Shown: positions 33,940 to 43,290 of the stretch, piece by piece
Layout: each line of letters opens with the position of its first letter
How positions within the stretch are numbered: the first letter of the stretch is position 1
Source: Hyphomicrobiales bacterium
GTDB taxonomy: Bacteria; Pseudomonadota; Alphaproteobacteria; Rhizobiales; JACESI01
Direction: 5' to 3'
Length of the DNA stretch: 64,000 nt
Assembly (NCBI GenBank): GCA_039989895.1
Contig: JBDXGY010000001.1
Location: 62,001 to 126,000 of the forward strand
Notes under the pieces: generated by a model
Told to the model about the DNA's origin: nothing
Databases searched by the model: none
Seen by the model: only the letters and a program-made list of their open reading frames with translations
Made by a program: the position numbers and the translations under genes

Positions 33940-35957
33940 AAAGCATCAATCTGTGGCATTTGACCGCGGAACGCGACATAAAGCTCTGCTGGGTCGCGGC
34001 TGCCACCTGCTGAATAAATATTCGCAAGAAGCTTATTCGCCATGTCACCATCAAAAACATCGCCAGTCTCTTTGAAGGCCTGAAACGCATCGGCATCCAT
34101 CACTTCTGACCACATATAGGAATAATAACCCGCCGAATATCCATCACCGGAAAACACATGAGAAAAATGCGGCGTGCGGTGACGCATGACAATTTCATTC
34201 GGCATATCAATTTTCGCCAAAATGTCTTTTTCAATCTGGGTTACATCCTGCGCGGCACTGGCGGGCATTGTGTGCAATTCAAGATCGACAAGCGCGGAGG
34301 ATACATATTCCACCGTTGCAAATCCCTGATTGAATGTCTCAGCTGCTTTCACACGATCAATCAAGTCCTGCGGCATCGGCTCACCAGTTTGATAGTGGAT
34401 GGCATATTTTGAAATGATCTCCTGTTCGCCCAGCCAATGCTCATAAAGCTGGCTTGGCAACTCCACAAAATCGCGTGCCACACTGGTGCCCGAGACTATA
34501 GAATAGGTCACATCAGACAACATGCCATGCAGCGCATGACCGAACTCATGAAACAGCGTGCGCGCATCATCAAAGGTCAGCAGCGTCTTCTCGCCAGCTG
34601 GTGCCTTAGCAAAATTCATCACGTTGACGATGATAGGGCGAATGTTACCTTTCAGCTTTTCTTGTGAGCGAAAGGCGCTCATCCAAGCGCCAGAGCGTTT
34701 TGAAGCACGGGCAAAATAATCGCCAATGAAAAGCGCCACATGATTATCGCTTGCATCTTTGACCTCAAACACACGCACATCATCATGATAGGTCGGCATG
34801 TTAGATAATTCTTCAAATTTTAAACCGAACAACCGCCCAGCCGTGTCAAAGGCGGCATCGATCATTTTATCAAGCTGCAGATAAGGTTTGATTTCCGCCT
34901 CATTGAGATCGTGCTCGGCATGGCGCACCTTCTCCGAATAATAGCGCCAATCCCAAGGGGCAATGTCAAAATTGGCCCCTTCTTGATTAGCCAAAGCCTG
35001 AAGCTTCATAGCCTCTTCAGCCGCTCGCGTCTTGGCAGGCTCCCATACTTTGATAAGCAGATCACGCACCGCCTCTGGTGTCTTAGCCATTTGATCGTCG
35101 AGTTTGAAATCAGCAAAAGTGTCAAATCCCAATAAATTGGCGCGTTCTTCACGTAGCGATAATGTCTCGGCAATCAGAGCACGGTTATCACTCTCGCCCC
35201 CCTTTTCGCCCCGCGCAGTCCATGCCTTAAAAGCAACTTCGCGTAAATCGCGGCGCGATGAAAACTGCAAGAAAGGCTCAATCAGCGAGCGTGACAAGGT
35301 GATGACATGCTTTCCATCATGGCCCCGCTCGGTTGCAGCAGAGGCAGCCGCCGAGATGAGAAAATCAGGTAAGCCCGCAAGATCATCTTCACTTTCAAGC
35401 ACAAGCTCATAAGCCCCCTCGTCGGCCAAAACATTTTGCGAAAACGTGGTGCCAAGGGTCGCAAGGCGCTTTGAGACCTCAGCCATGCGTGTGCGATCGG
35501 CACCCTCTAGCTTTGCTCCAGCGCGCACAAATTGAGAATGATAGCGCTCTAAAACACGGTTTTCTTCATCATTTAAACCCAAGCTCTCACGCGCTTCAAA
35601 AAGCGCATCAATGCGGGCAAACAAAGCGGCATTCATTGTGATTTTGGTTGAATGCGCAGCAAGCTTTGGCGCCATATCGCGCTCAATTTCCTGCAAATCA
35701 GGATTGGTATGCGCCCCTGACAAATTATAAAAAACACCCGCAACATTCGACAAGCTATTGCCTGAAAGCTCCAATGCTTCAATCGTGTTTTTAAATGTCG
35801 GCGCTTCTTTATTATTAGCGACCTTGGAGACCTCAGCAACATTATCCAACAAAGCCGCCTCAAACGCCTCGCTAAAATGAGCCGTCTCAATATCATTGAA
35901 CGGCGGGAGTTCAAAAGGTGTATCCCAAATTGAAAGAAGCGGATTGGTCGCAGTCAT
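33906..35957 (-). CDS. M3-family metallopeptidase (oligopeptidase A / Dcp type)
   Basis: The 683-residue zinc peptidase has HEFGH (in TLFHEFGHALHG, near residue 470) with the downstream Glu helix, and ends near GYSAGYYSYMWSEV. Such cytoplasmic enzymes cleave short peptides left by proteases. No signal peptide is present. Length is typical. GAGG sits 5 bases before ATG. The very C-terminus is encoded by a 14-bp tandem repeat and may be variable. Whether it is PrlC- or Dcp-type cannot be decided here. Confidence 0.93.
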   Translation of the reverse strand: MTATNPLLSIWDTPFELPPFNDIETAHFSEAFEAALLDNVAEVSKVANNKEAPTFKNTIEALELSGNSLSNVAGVFYNLSGAHTNPDLQEIERDMAPKLAAHSTKITMNAALFARIDALFEARESLGLNDEENRVLERYHSQFVRAGAKLEGADRTRMAEVSKRLATLGTTFSQNVLADEGAYELVLESEDDLAGLPDFLISAAASAATERGHDGKHVITLSRSLIEPFLQFSSRRDLREVAFKAWTARGEKGGESDNRALIAETLSLREERANLLGFDTFADFKLDDQMAKTPEAVRDLLIKVWEPAKTRAAEEAMKLQALANQEGANFDIAPWDWRYYSEKVRHAEHDLNEAEIKPYLQLDKMIDAAFDTAGRLFGLKFEELSNMPTYHDDVRVFEVKDASDNHVALFIGDYFARASKRSGAWMSAFRSQEKLKGNIRPIIVNVMNFAKAPAGEKTLLTFDDARTLFHEFGHALHGMLSDVTYSIVSGTSVARDFVELPSQLYEHWLGEQEIISKYAIHYQTGEPMPQDLIDRVKAAETFNQGFATVEYVSSALVDLELHTMPASAAQDVTQIEKDILAKIDMPNEIVMRHRTPHFSHVFSGDGYSAGYYSYMWSEVMDADAFQAFKETGDVFDGDMANKLLANIYSAGGSRDPAELYVAFRGQMPQIDALLEGRGLKGAA

Positions 35958-36087
35958 AAAACCTCACAAGGTTGAAAAATCATTGTTCAACATATGGGTA
36001 TTTTAAAATTTTTGTCGAGGCCGCGACTAGATGAAATATCATCAGAGGCATAATATGCACAATGATGAGAAGAAAGAGGCCACATAA

Positions 36088-36690
36088 ATGATTGAGCTTA
36101 ACCTCAACGGCTATACAGATATCCCAAGTGGCAAGGTTGCCAATATCGCAACCTATCTTGAAATGACCGAGCGTCCTCCTTCAAAAACTGATAATATAAA
36201 GAACCTTGCCCTTGACCATATGGTTAAACCAGACGTTGCCCGATATTACAAAATTCTCAAAGCTGTCGGCGAAGATTGGCTGTGGTTTTCACGCCTTGCT
36301 TTGGAGCGAGAAGCTTTGATTAAAGCGATCAACACACCGGGTTTTGAAATTTTCATTCTACAAAAAGAGTCCGGTGACATTGGCCTTTTAGAGCTTGATG
36401 TGCGCAACAAAAAAAATATCGAGCTAGCCTATTTTGGCCTGACGAGCGACGCCATTGGAACTGGCGCCGGACGCTGGTTGATGAATGCAGCCATTACCCG
36501 CGCTTTTGATCACCACAAAACAAAACGCATGTTTGTACACACCTGCACCATGGACAGCCCTCAGGCGCTCCCCTTCTATCAAAAAAGCGGATTCACTCCC
36601 TATAAACGCGCCGTCGAAATAGCCGACGACCCGCGTTTGGCGCTGTATATAGGTCGCGATAAAGCCAAGCATCATCCGATTATTGAGTGA
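36088..36690 (+). CDS. GNAT-family N-acetyltransferase
   Basis: The 200-residue protein has the acetyl-CoA-binding motif in LTSDAIGTGAGRWLM (near residues 116-130) and a following ...VHTCTMDSPQALPFYQKSGF, where the last phrase is the usual motif B of GNAT enzymes. It would transfer an acetyl group to an amine of unknown identity. No neighbour helps to define the substrate. AGAGG lies 9 bases before ATG. Confidence 0.9.
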   Translation: MIELNLNGYTDIPSGKVANIATYLEMTERPPSKTDNIKNLALDHMVKPDVARYYKILKAVGEDWLWFSRLALEREALIKAINTPGFEIFILQKESGDIGLLELDVRNKKNIELAYFGLTSDAIGTGAGRWLMNAAITRAFDHHKTKRMFVHTCTMDSPQALPFYQKSGFTPYKRAVEIADDPRLALYIGRDKAKHHPIIE

Positions 36691-36796
36691 CAGGGTCGAC
36701 AAGCAATTGGTCTATAGGGGTCATAACCCCAGCTAAAAGGGTTATGCCTGTATTTAAATCTGCCTCTTCTCAACCAAAACAGCGTGCCCGAAAGTC

Positions 36797-37249
36797 TCAC
36801 CGTGCCCGCCGCTGAACCCATAGGGTTGCGATTGCCATTAGTACGACGCAGGCAGTGAAATACCATAGGCCCGGCTGTGCTGTTGCCTTGGCCAAACCCG
36901 AAGTTTTTGTAGCAACGATCACAAGCGCCACCACAAGCACATCCATCATCGACCATTTTGATAATGTGCTAAGAGCCGACAGCCCCCATACATTGACAAA
37001 CATCTGCGGCCTTAAACTGGCGACCAAAAGATAGGTAAGCTTTAGTGCAGGAAAGATGATGGAAAAAAAACCAACAATGATCGCAAGCGGCCAAGATTGG
37101 TCAATCCAGAGCTGTCGCACGATATCGATAAGCGACGCCCGTTTTTCAAAGAAGAAAAACCGCTCGAATACCATCAATGGCTCGGTGATGCCTAAATAAA
37201 ACGCAACACCAGCCGAAACAACAAGCGTGAAAAGCAAAACGGGCATCAT
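36797..37249 (-). CDS. PqiA-like paraquat-inducible membrane protein
   Basis: The 150-residue protein has four hydrophobic segments and the PqiA pattern: FFSIIFPALKLTYLLVAS near residue 62 and STLSKWSMMDVLVVAL near residue 95. PqiA-domain proteins are thought to be partners of MCE-type lipid transporters in the inner membrane. Here only one PqiA module is present and no MCE gene is nearby. GGAGAGG lies just before ATG 37249. The 3' end faces the GNAT gene. Confidence 0.82.
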   Translation of the reverse strand: MMPVLLFTLVVSAGVAFYLGITEPLMVFERFFFFEKRASLIDIVRQLWIDQSWPLAIIVGFFSIIFPALKLTYLLVASLRPQMFVNVWGLSALSTLSKWSMMDVLVVALVIVATKTSGLAKATAQPGLWYFTACVVLMAIATLWVQRRAR

Positions 37250-37406
37250 GCCTCTCCGTCAACTGAGGTTTAAATATAAACGCTCATGTGCGGGTTGCAT
37301 AGCTGTTCGTCAAGTCTCTGCTGTCGTCAAATCTATAGACAAGACACGATGAAGCCGGCTTTGCCTAAACAAGCCGGTCATCGTTATCAGCTGAAGGTCG
37401 TCGTTC

Positions 37407-37814
37407 TTAGCGGCTTACAACGCGAAGAGCCATTTCATCGAGCTCTTCTTGTTCTGCTGCTTCTGCTTCTGCGCGAACACGCGACTGATCGCGCTCCTCG
37501 AGAAGTTCAACTTTCTTCAATTCTTCAACCGCTTCGCTTAATGCATTTTGCGCGTCTTCAAACTGACCAGAAAGGTCGTCCGCTGACTGCAAAAGATTAT
37601 CACGACGTGTTATCGCCGCTTTCGCAAATGTCGGATAAGCAAAGTGACCCACATCAGTGATGCCACTACGCTCTTGTTCTGACTTGATCTGTAAATCCAG
37701 CTCATTAGCCATACGATTAAAATCAGCAACCATCATTTCGATTGCCATCAACTGTCGACGTTTTTCATCCACCTGAAATTTTTTCAAGCGTATAAGACTG
37801 TCACGCGATTTCAT
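37407..37814 (-). CDS. fliJ: flagellar export protein FliJ
   Basis: The 135-residue protein is almost wholly helical and coiled-coil (SLIRLKKFQVDEKRRQLMA at the N-terminus, long EELKKVELLEERDQSR run at the C-terminus), as in FliJ, the soluble stalk of the flagellar export ATPase. It follows fliI by 38 bp, with GGGGAG 9 bases before ATG. Sequence conservation in FliJ is low, so the position next to fliI is the main support for the name. Confidence 0.85.
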   Translation of the reverse strand: MKSRDSLIRLKKFQVDEKRRQLMAIEMMVADFNRMANELDLQIKSEQERSGITDVGHFAYPTFAKAAITRRDNLLQSADDLSGQFEDAQNALSEAVEELKKVELLEERDQSRVRAEAEAAEQEELDEMALRVVSR

Positions 37815-37852
37815 TACTCAGTACTCCCCGTGATACAAATTACAATTTACAT

Positions 37853-39196
37853 CTAATTGTTTAATATTGCCTCAAGAGCGTGGAAACCTTCTGTAAAGGA
37901 TGTTTTTTCACCTTTTGCCTGATTTAGAAAGCTTTCAAGAGCCGGATTTAGCCCAATAGCCCTGTCAACATCAGGGGTTGAGCCTGTTCGGTAAGCACCC
38001 AATCTTATTAACTCTTCCATGTCCGCATAGGTCGCCATATGTTTTTTTGCTTCAATTAAAAAGGCGCGATGTTCTTCTGGAACACAATCCGGCATGGTTC
38101 GTGATACCGATTTTAAGATGTTAACCGCCGGATAACGGCCCCGTTCTGCAATGGCTCGTTCCATGACAATATGGCCATCCAATATACCGCGCACCGAATC
38201 GGCTATCGGCTCATTGTGATTATCCCCTTCAACAAGCACCGTGAAAAGTCCAGTAACACTGCCGGTTCCATCAACGCCCGGCCCGGCCCTCTCTAGTAAT
38301 CTGGGTAGTTCGGTAAAAACAGTTGGAGTATAACCGCGCGAGGTTGGCGGCTCTCCGGCTGAAAGACCAATTTCGCGTTGGGCTTGCGCAAAGCGTGTCA
38401 CACTATCCATCAAGCAGAGAACATTTTTCCCCTGATCGCGAAAATATTCGGCCAACGTTAAGGTTATAAAGGCGGCCTGACGACGCATAAGCGCTGATTC
38501 ATCTGATGTAGCGACCACCACAATTGCGCGGGCAAGTCCTTCTTCTCCCAAATCATCTTCAATAAACTCTTTAACCTCACGCCCCCGCTCACCAACCAGA
38601 CCAACAATAATAATATCAGCTTCAGAGTTGCGGGTAAGCATGGATAAAAGCACTGATTTACCAACACCCGATCCCGCAAAAATACCCATTCTTTGGCCAA
38701 GGCAGCAGGTCACAAATGTATTCAACGAGCGCACACCCATATCAAGTCGCGCCCCAACACGGTTGCGCTTATGAGCTGGCGGTGGATTTTGGCGAAGTGG
38801 ATAAGCAACATCCCCTTTGAGCAAATCTGCTTTGCCATCAATCGGCTCACCCAGAGCATTAATCACCCGTCCAAGCCAACTTATATCCGGTTTAATTGAA
38901 GCCTGACGGTCTAATATGCGCGCAGGACAGCCAAGTCGGACTCCTTCAAGAGAGGAAAATGGCAAGCAGATGGCATGTTCGCCTTCAAAACCAACAACCT
39001 CACATAAAATATTGTCTTGATCGCCATGTGACTGAGCACTCTCAATACTCAACCTTGTACCGACATTCATTTCATGAAGCGGACCGGCTACTTCCACCAG
39101 CAAACCACGCACACCGCAAACGCGACCAAATATCTCAACCGGGCTCACATCACTCACAAGCCCATCAAGTCTGGAGAAAGTTAAGTTTTTTGACAT
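37853..39196 (-). CDS. fliI: flagellum-specific ATPase FliI
   Basis: The start is taken as ATG 39196 ([10 protein letters not shown]), with AAGGCGG 7 bases upstream; a frame back to 39250 adds 18 residues without such a site. The 447-residue protein is the export ATPase of the flagellar type III apparatus, related to the F1 beta subunit. Walker A GSGVGKS is at 175-181, [19 protein letters not shown] near 245 and [18 protein letters not shown] near 268. It diverges from ctrA across 321 bp that holds candidate CtrA sites. Confidence 0.95.
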   Translation of the reverse strand: MSKNLTFSRLDGLVSDVSPVEIFGRVCGVRGLLVEVAGPLHEMNVGTRLSIESAQSHGDQDNILCEVVGFEGEHAICLPFSSLEGVRLGCPARILDRQASIKPDISWLGRVINALGEPIDGKADLLKGDVAYPLRQNPPPAHKRNRVGARLDMGVRSLNTFVTCCLGQRMGIFAGSGVGKSVLLSMLTRNSEADIIIVGLVGERGREVKEFIEDDLGEEGLARAIVVVATSDESALMRRQAAFITLTLAEYFRDQGKNVLCLMDSVTRFAQAQREIGLSAGEPPTSRGYTPTVFTELPRLLERAGPGVDGTGSVTGLFTVLVEGDNHNEPIADSVRGILDGHIVMERAIAERGRYPAVNILKSVSRTMPDCVPEEHRAFLIEAKKHMATYADMEELIRLGAYRTGSTPDVDRAIGLNPALESFLNQAKGEKTSFTEGFHALEAILNN

Positions 39197-39517
39197 ATAA
39201 AACCGCCTTAGTAACCTTTCATTCATTCTTTCCGTTAACAATGTGTTCAAGATTTAGTTTGCGTAGAATGATTTTGCAGGACCACAACCTTAGCAAACAC
39301 AAAGATTCGGTCATAGTGTAGCACCCCTACATAAGAGACCAAATATTTCGTTTTCTGTGGCATCCGTGGGAAAAGCATAAAAATAAACGTAAACGCTTGC
39401 GGACACGAATCAGAATTTGTTAACCATTTCTGAGTAGCGTCCTGAGTCGAAGGTTTTGGCCTCTGTTTGTGAATGTATGGGCTTATACATTGCAACGGAT
39501 AAATTAAGGGGATTGGC
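39197..39517. promoter_or_regulatory. ctrA-fliI divergent control region with CtrA-like and GANTC sites
   Basis: This 321-bp region lies between divergent fliI and ctrA. TTAA-N7-TTCA (39235-39249) lies 40-55 bases before the fliI start, and TTAACCATTTCTGAG, TTAA-N7-TGAG (39420-39434), lies about 85-100 bases before ctrA; both approximate the CtrA consensus TTAA-N7-TTAA. A CcrM methylation site GAATC lies at 39407-39411. In Caulobacter, ctrA itself is controlled by CtrA binding and GANTC methylation. Positions are seen; binding is inference. Confidence 0.5.
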
Positions 39518-40219
39518 ATGCGAGTCCTGCTGATTGAAGACGATAGCGCTACAGCGCAAAGTATTGAACTAATGCTCAAATCTGAGGCATTCAATGTCTA
39601 CACAACAGATTTGGGAGAAGAAGGTGTCGATCTAGGCAAGCTTTATGATTACGACATCATTCTACTTGATCTTAATCTTCCAGATATGAGTGGCTATGAA
39701 GTTTTGCGCACCTTGCGTGTTGCTAAAGTACAAACGCCAATTCTCATCCTCTCTGGTCTAGCTGGCATTGAAGATAAAGTGCGCGGCCTTGGCTTTGGTG
39801 CTGATGATTATATGACCAAGCCATTCCACAAAGATGAGCTGGTAGCTCGCATTCATGCGATTGTCCGCCGTTCTAAAGGTCATGCACAATCTGTGATTAC
39901 CACAGGCGACTTGAAAGTGAACCTCGACACAAAAACTGTCGAAGTAAACGGTCAACGTGTTCACCTCACTGGCAAAGAATATCAAATGCTTGAGCTTCTT
40001 TCTCTTCGTAAAGGAACAACCCTTACGAAAGAAATGTTCCTCAACCACCTTTACGGCGGTATGGACGAGCCAGAACTGAAAATTATCGACGTCTTTATCT
40101 GTAAATTGCGCAAGAAACTTGCCGCAGCTACAGATGGTGCGAACTACATCGAAACAGTTTGGGGCCGTGGCTATGTGTTACGCGAACCAAGCGAAGAAGA
40201 GCTTCGACAAACGGCATAA
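39518..40219 (+). CDS. ctrA: cell-cycle response regulator CtrA
   Basis: CtrA is the DNA-binding master regulator of cell-cycle and motility genes in alphaproteobacteria. The 233-residue protein has a receiver domain (1-115; phospho-acceptor Asp51 in [11 protein letters not shown], Lys in MTKPF) and an OmpR-type winged-helix domain (125-220; [23 protein letters not shown]). AAGGGG precedes ATG by 8 bases. A bidirectional terminator follows. It is flanked by fliI-fliJ and by a chemotaxis operon ending in chpT, which encodes the protein that passes phosphate to CtrA. Confidence 0.97.
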   Translation: MRVLLIEDDSATAQSIELMLKSEAFNVYTTDLGEEGVDLGKLYDYDIILLDLNLPDMSGYEVLRTLRVAKVQTPILILSGLAGIEDKVRGLGFGADDYMTKPFHKDELVARIHAIVRRSKGHAQSVITTGDLKVNLDTKTVEVNGQRVHLTGKEYQMLELLSLRKGTTLTKEMFLNHLYGGMDEPELKIIDVFICKLRKKLAAATDGANYIETVWGRGYVLREPSEEELRQTA

Positions 40220-40242
40220 CGCTTTTTAAATAGTGAACAAAT

Positions 40243-40271
40243 AAAAACCCCGTCTTTTAGACGGGGTTTTT
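40243..40271. terminator. bidirectional terminator between ctrA and cheR
   Basis: AAAAACCCCGTC-tttta-GACGGGGTTTTT is a perfect 12-bp inverted repeat with T-tracts on both strands. It lies between the convergent ctrA and cheR genes and can stop transcription from both sides. Confidence 0.93.
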
Positions 40272-40294
40272 ATTTGTCTTGTATTTAAAATTTA

Positions 40295-41137
40295 TCAGGC
40301 AGAGAGCGCTTTTTTCGGCGCGTTATATTTGTTGCTTCTAAAGAGAGTACGGTGGTCTGCATCAGCTCGCAGATCTTGAGAAAGACCCATGGTCGTTTCC
40401 GCACCGCCCAACAATAAATAGCCATCATCAGCCATCACAGAATGCAATTTTTCGAATACTTTAGACTTTGTCGCAGCGTCAAAATAAATCAAAACATTAC
40501 GACAAAATATAATGTCAAATTTTGGCATGGAAGTGAATGGATGCATCAAGTTGAATTGCTTAAACTTCACCATTGATTTTATCTCTGGTGTAAGTGTCCA
40601 CATTTCGCCAACTTGTTCAAAATAACGAAGCATCATGTCAGTTGGCAAACCGCGCTGAACTTCAAATTGGCTATAGAGCCCTGATTTTGCTTTAGCCAGA
40701 ACCGTATCTGAAATATCGGTTGCATGAATTTCAACCCGACGCCCAGCAAACAGACCAGGGTTTTCCTTGCATAACATAGCAATGGTATAAGCTTCTTGAC
40801 CGGAAGACGCCGCAGCACTCCAAATTCGAATAGGTTGTGTAGCCAGTCTGTTGCCAAGAATTTCAGGCAACATTGTATCAACAAGTAGATCGAAAGGTTT
40901 GCGGTCCCGAAAAAACGACGTTTCCGTAACACTCATACAGTCGATCACATCAAAGCCAATAGGACCATTGCTCTCATTTTTCACTACACTCATGAGCTGT
41001 TCAAAAGACCCAATTTTGTGCTTTTTCAAAACAGCATCTAAACGATTTTCCAGCAAATATTCTTTTTCTTTTTGCAAGGAAAGGCCAGAATTTTTATGTA
41101 AAAATTCTGAAAAAAATTCAAAACATTGAGGTGTCAT
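40295..41137 (-). CDS. cheR: chemotaxis protein methyltransferase CheR
   Basis: CheR methylates glutamates of chemoreceptors with S-adenosylmethionine. The 280-residue protein has an N-terminal helical domain and a C-terminal SAM-binding domain with IWSAAASSGQEAYTIAML near residue 105, FDIIFCRNVLIYF near 207 and a LLLGGAE motif near 247. Its ATG overlaps the cheB stop by 4 bases (ATGA), so both are coupled. It is the last gene of the chpT-cheA-W-Y-B-R group. No chemoreceptor gene is present in the window. Confidence 0.96.
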   Translation of the reverse strand: MTPQCFEFFSEFLHKNSGLSLQKEKEYLLENRLDAVLKKHKIGSFEQLMSVVKNESNGPIGFDVIDCMSVTETSFFRDRKPFDLLVDTMLPEILGNRLATQPIRIWSAAASSGQEAYTIAMLCKENPGLFAGRRVEIHATDISDTVLAKAKSGLYSQFEVQRGLPTDMMLRYFEQVGEMWTLTPEIKSMVKFKQFNLMHPFTSMPKFDIIFCRNVLIYFDAATKSKVFEKLHSVMADDGYLLLGGAETTMGLSQDLRADADHRTLFRSNKYNAPKKALSA

Positions 41138-42366
41138 ATTGTACCTCGTTGCAATACTTGCACTATCTTGCCGCCGATTTCATCTAGGCTGAATACACCA
41201 GCACTAACACCGGCCTTATAGGCCGCACCTGGCATACCCCATACGATGCTTGATTCAGCATCTTGTACAAGAATATTGCCACCGCTATCAGCAATAAGCT
41301 TACCACCGGCTGCGCCATCTTGCCCCATACCAGTTAAAATAACGCCTAAAATTTTCTTGCCGTATAGATCGTTAGCTGACTGAAACATATTATCGACGGC
41401 CGGCTTACAAAAATTCACCTGCGGGCCATCATCAAGAACAACTTCAATACCTGATGCCCCACGCTTAAACATAAGATGACGCTCACCGGGAGCGACATAA
41501 ACACGACCAGGCAATAAAGGCTCACCATGAACAGCTTCTGCAACAGGAACAGGAAGCGCCTTATCAAGATGACTGGCAAAAACTGTCGTGAATGTACCAG
41601 GCATATGCTGTGTTAGCACAACCGGCACCTTAGCTATATAAGGCACAACTGTTGCCAAGACTTCCTGCACAGCGCGTGGGCCACCGGTTGAGCTTCCAAT
41701 ACATAATATATCTGGAACCACATGATTGAACTTGCGTAAGTTCTCAGAAGAAACCGATGTATCTGACATTGATTTCGTTGAAATTGAAACCGTTGGCAAC
41801 GCATCAGTCGCGGATGTCGATTTACGCATAGCTGGAGGGCTAGCAAGGCCTTCTGCCTGGCTTGCCGCACCTTGATCAGGTGCTACACGTGTAAACCTAC
41901 TTGCTGATTTGCCACCTGACCCTACACACAACGCATTGATCTTTGTAATCAAGTCAACACGAAACTCTGCCGATGTTGTCAGGTCGCTATTCGTCGACGG
42001 TTTTGGGATATAGTCATGCGCCCCTTTAGACAAGGCTGTAAGACTTATCTCTGCATTGCGTTGAGACAAACTCGACGCTATCAAAATACGTGTTTTCGGA
42101 GACGCTTGAAGAAGCAAAGGCAAGGCTTCAAGTCCGTCCATCTCTGGCATTTCGATATCGAGAATTGCAATATCAGGTTGAACTGTTTTTATTTCACGCA
42201 CCGCATGAAGGCCATTATGGCATCTCGAAACGACTTCAATATTGTCTTCTGCCGATAGCCAGCGGTTCATAAGCCCCCGGACAACAGCAGAATCATCGAC
42301 CAGCATGACGCGCACTTTACGCTCAGCAGATCCTGATTCGTCTTGGGCTTCGGCTAAATTACTCAT
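41134..42366 (-). CDS. cheB: chemotaxis protein-glutamate methylesterase CheB
   Basis: The start is taken at ATG 42366 (MSNLAEAQDE), with GAGAG upstream; a frame back to 42411 adds 15 residues. The 410-residue protein has a receiver domain (residues 18-140, Asp70 in AILDIEMPEMDG) and a C-terminal methylesterase domain with CIGSSTGGPRAVQEVL, TQHMPGTFTTVF and GMGQDGAAG containing the Ser-His-Asp triad. The linker between the domains is long and Ser/Ala-rich. It removes methyl groups from receptors when phosphorylated by CheA. Confidence 0.96.
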   Translation of the reverse strand: MSNLAEAQDESGSAERKVRVMLVDDSAVVRGLMNRWLSAEDNIEVVSRCHNGLHAVREIKTVQPDIAILDIEMPEMDGLEALPLLLQASPKTRILIASSLSQRNAEISLTALSKGAHDYIPKPSTNSDLTTSAEFRVDLITKINALCVGSGGKSASRFTRVAPDQGAASQAEGLASPPAMRKSTSATDALPTVSISTKSMSDTSVSSENLRKFNHVVPDILCIGSSTGGPRAVQEVLATVVPYIAKVPVVLTQHMPGTFTTVFASHLDKALPVPVAEAVHGEPLLPGRVYVAPGERHLMFKRGASGIEVVLDDGPQVNFCKPAVDNMFQSANDLYGKKILGVILTGMGQDGAAGGKLIADSGGNILVQDAESSIVWGMPGAAYKAGVSAGVFSLDEIGGKIVQVLQRGTI

Positions 42367-42424
42367 TATACTCTCACTAAAACACTTCGCTTCGATATGA
42401 AGCAGCAACACTCAACCCGATGCC

Positions 42425-42793
42425 TTAATCGATAAGTCCTACCTCTTGAAATTTGGCTTGCATGATCTCACGATCAAATGGCTTCATGATGTATTCATTT
42501 GCGCCCGCACGGATCGCACGTGCAATGTGCCCAACATCATTTTCAGTTGTACAAAAAACAACCCGCGGCTTCTCACCGTCTGGCATATTTCGAAGCTCAG
42601 ATAAAAACTCCAACCCGTCCATAACTGGCATATTCCAATCTAACAAAATAGCATCTGGCATTTTTTGTTGGCATTCATTAAGCGCAACCTGCCCGTCTTC
42701 AGCTTCTGTAATTTCGAAGCTCAAATCTTCCAAGATACGACGTGCAACTTTTCTAATCACACTTGAGTCATCTACAATCAGACAGTTTTTCAT
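42425..42793 (-). CDS. cheY: CheY-like single-domain response regulator
   Basis: The 122-residue protein is a receiver alone: DD at residues 8-9, phospho-acceptor Asp52 in LLDWNMPVMDG, Thr-Thr-Glu at 86-88 and Lys in YIMKPFD. Position between cheW and cheB supports a CheY that is phosphorylated by CheA and acts at the flagellar motor. The CheA here has its own receiver, so this protein may share phosphate with it. Confidence 0.93.
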   Translation of the reverse strand: MKNCLIVDDSSVIRKVARRILEDLSFEITEAEDGQVALNECQQKMPDAILLDWNMPVMDGLEFLSELRNMPDGEKPRVVFCTTENDVGHIARAIRAGANEYIMKPFDREIMQAKFQEVGLID

Positions 42794-42825
42794 ATTTCAC
42801 CTACATCCTATATAAAGATGCCCTT

Positions 42826-43290
42826 CTAGGCAGCAATTTTTGCCAACATGGCACCAAGTACTTTTTCAACGTCAAGGATAACCATCAGTTCGCCATCAAG
42901 CCTGTGAACACCGCCGGCAATACTCGACCAATTTCGGTTCAAATTAGCAGGATTAGTTTCACGACTATCATCTGAAAGGTTTAAGACTTCACCAACATTA
43001 TCTATAATAAAGCCGTAAGACTCACCCTTGTATTCAATACCAACGGCCATCTTAGTATCTGAATTGTCCCGCTCATCAATACCGAGCAGTTGGCGCATAT
43101 CAATTGCCGTTACAATACGTCCCCGCAAATTAAGAACGCCTTGGATTTCAGTTTCAGACAAAGGCACACGAGTAATGCTATCTGGCATGAAAACATCATG
43201 CACCTTATTAATAGGTATACCAAAAAGCTGTTCGCCAATGACAACCGTTACATATTGCGTTGTATTTAAATTGTGGTTTTCTTCGATCAT
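42826..43290 (-). CDS. cheW: chemotaxis coupling protein CheW
   Basis: The 154-residue protein has the CheW fold: TQYVTVVIGEQLFGIPINKVHDV near the start, GVLNLRGRIVTAIDMRQLLG near residue 55 and ESYGFIIDNVGEVLNL near 85. It links CheA to chemoreceptors. Its ATG overlaps the end of cheA by 4 bases, so the two are translationally coupled. Confidence 0.95.
   Translation of the reverse strand: MIEENHNLNTTQYVTVVIGEQLFGIPINKVHDVFMPDSITRVPLSETEIQGVLNLRGRIVTAIDMRQLLGIDERDNSDTKMAVGIEYKGESYGFIIDNVGEVLNLSDDSRETNPANLNRNWSSIAGGVHRLDGELMVILDVEKVLGAMLAKIAA

Noticed and set aside
36744-36815. 23-codon basic peptide frame (MPVFKSASS...) after the GNAT gene
   Set aside because: Overlaps the end of the PqiA-like gene, weak spacing of AAGG to ATG, no known relative.
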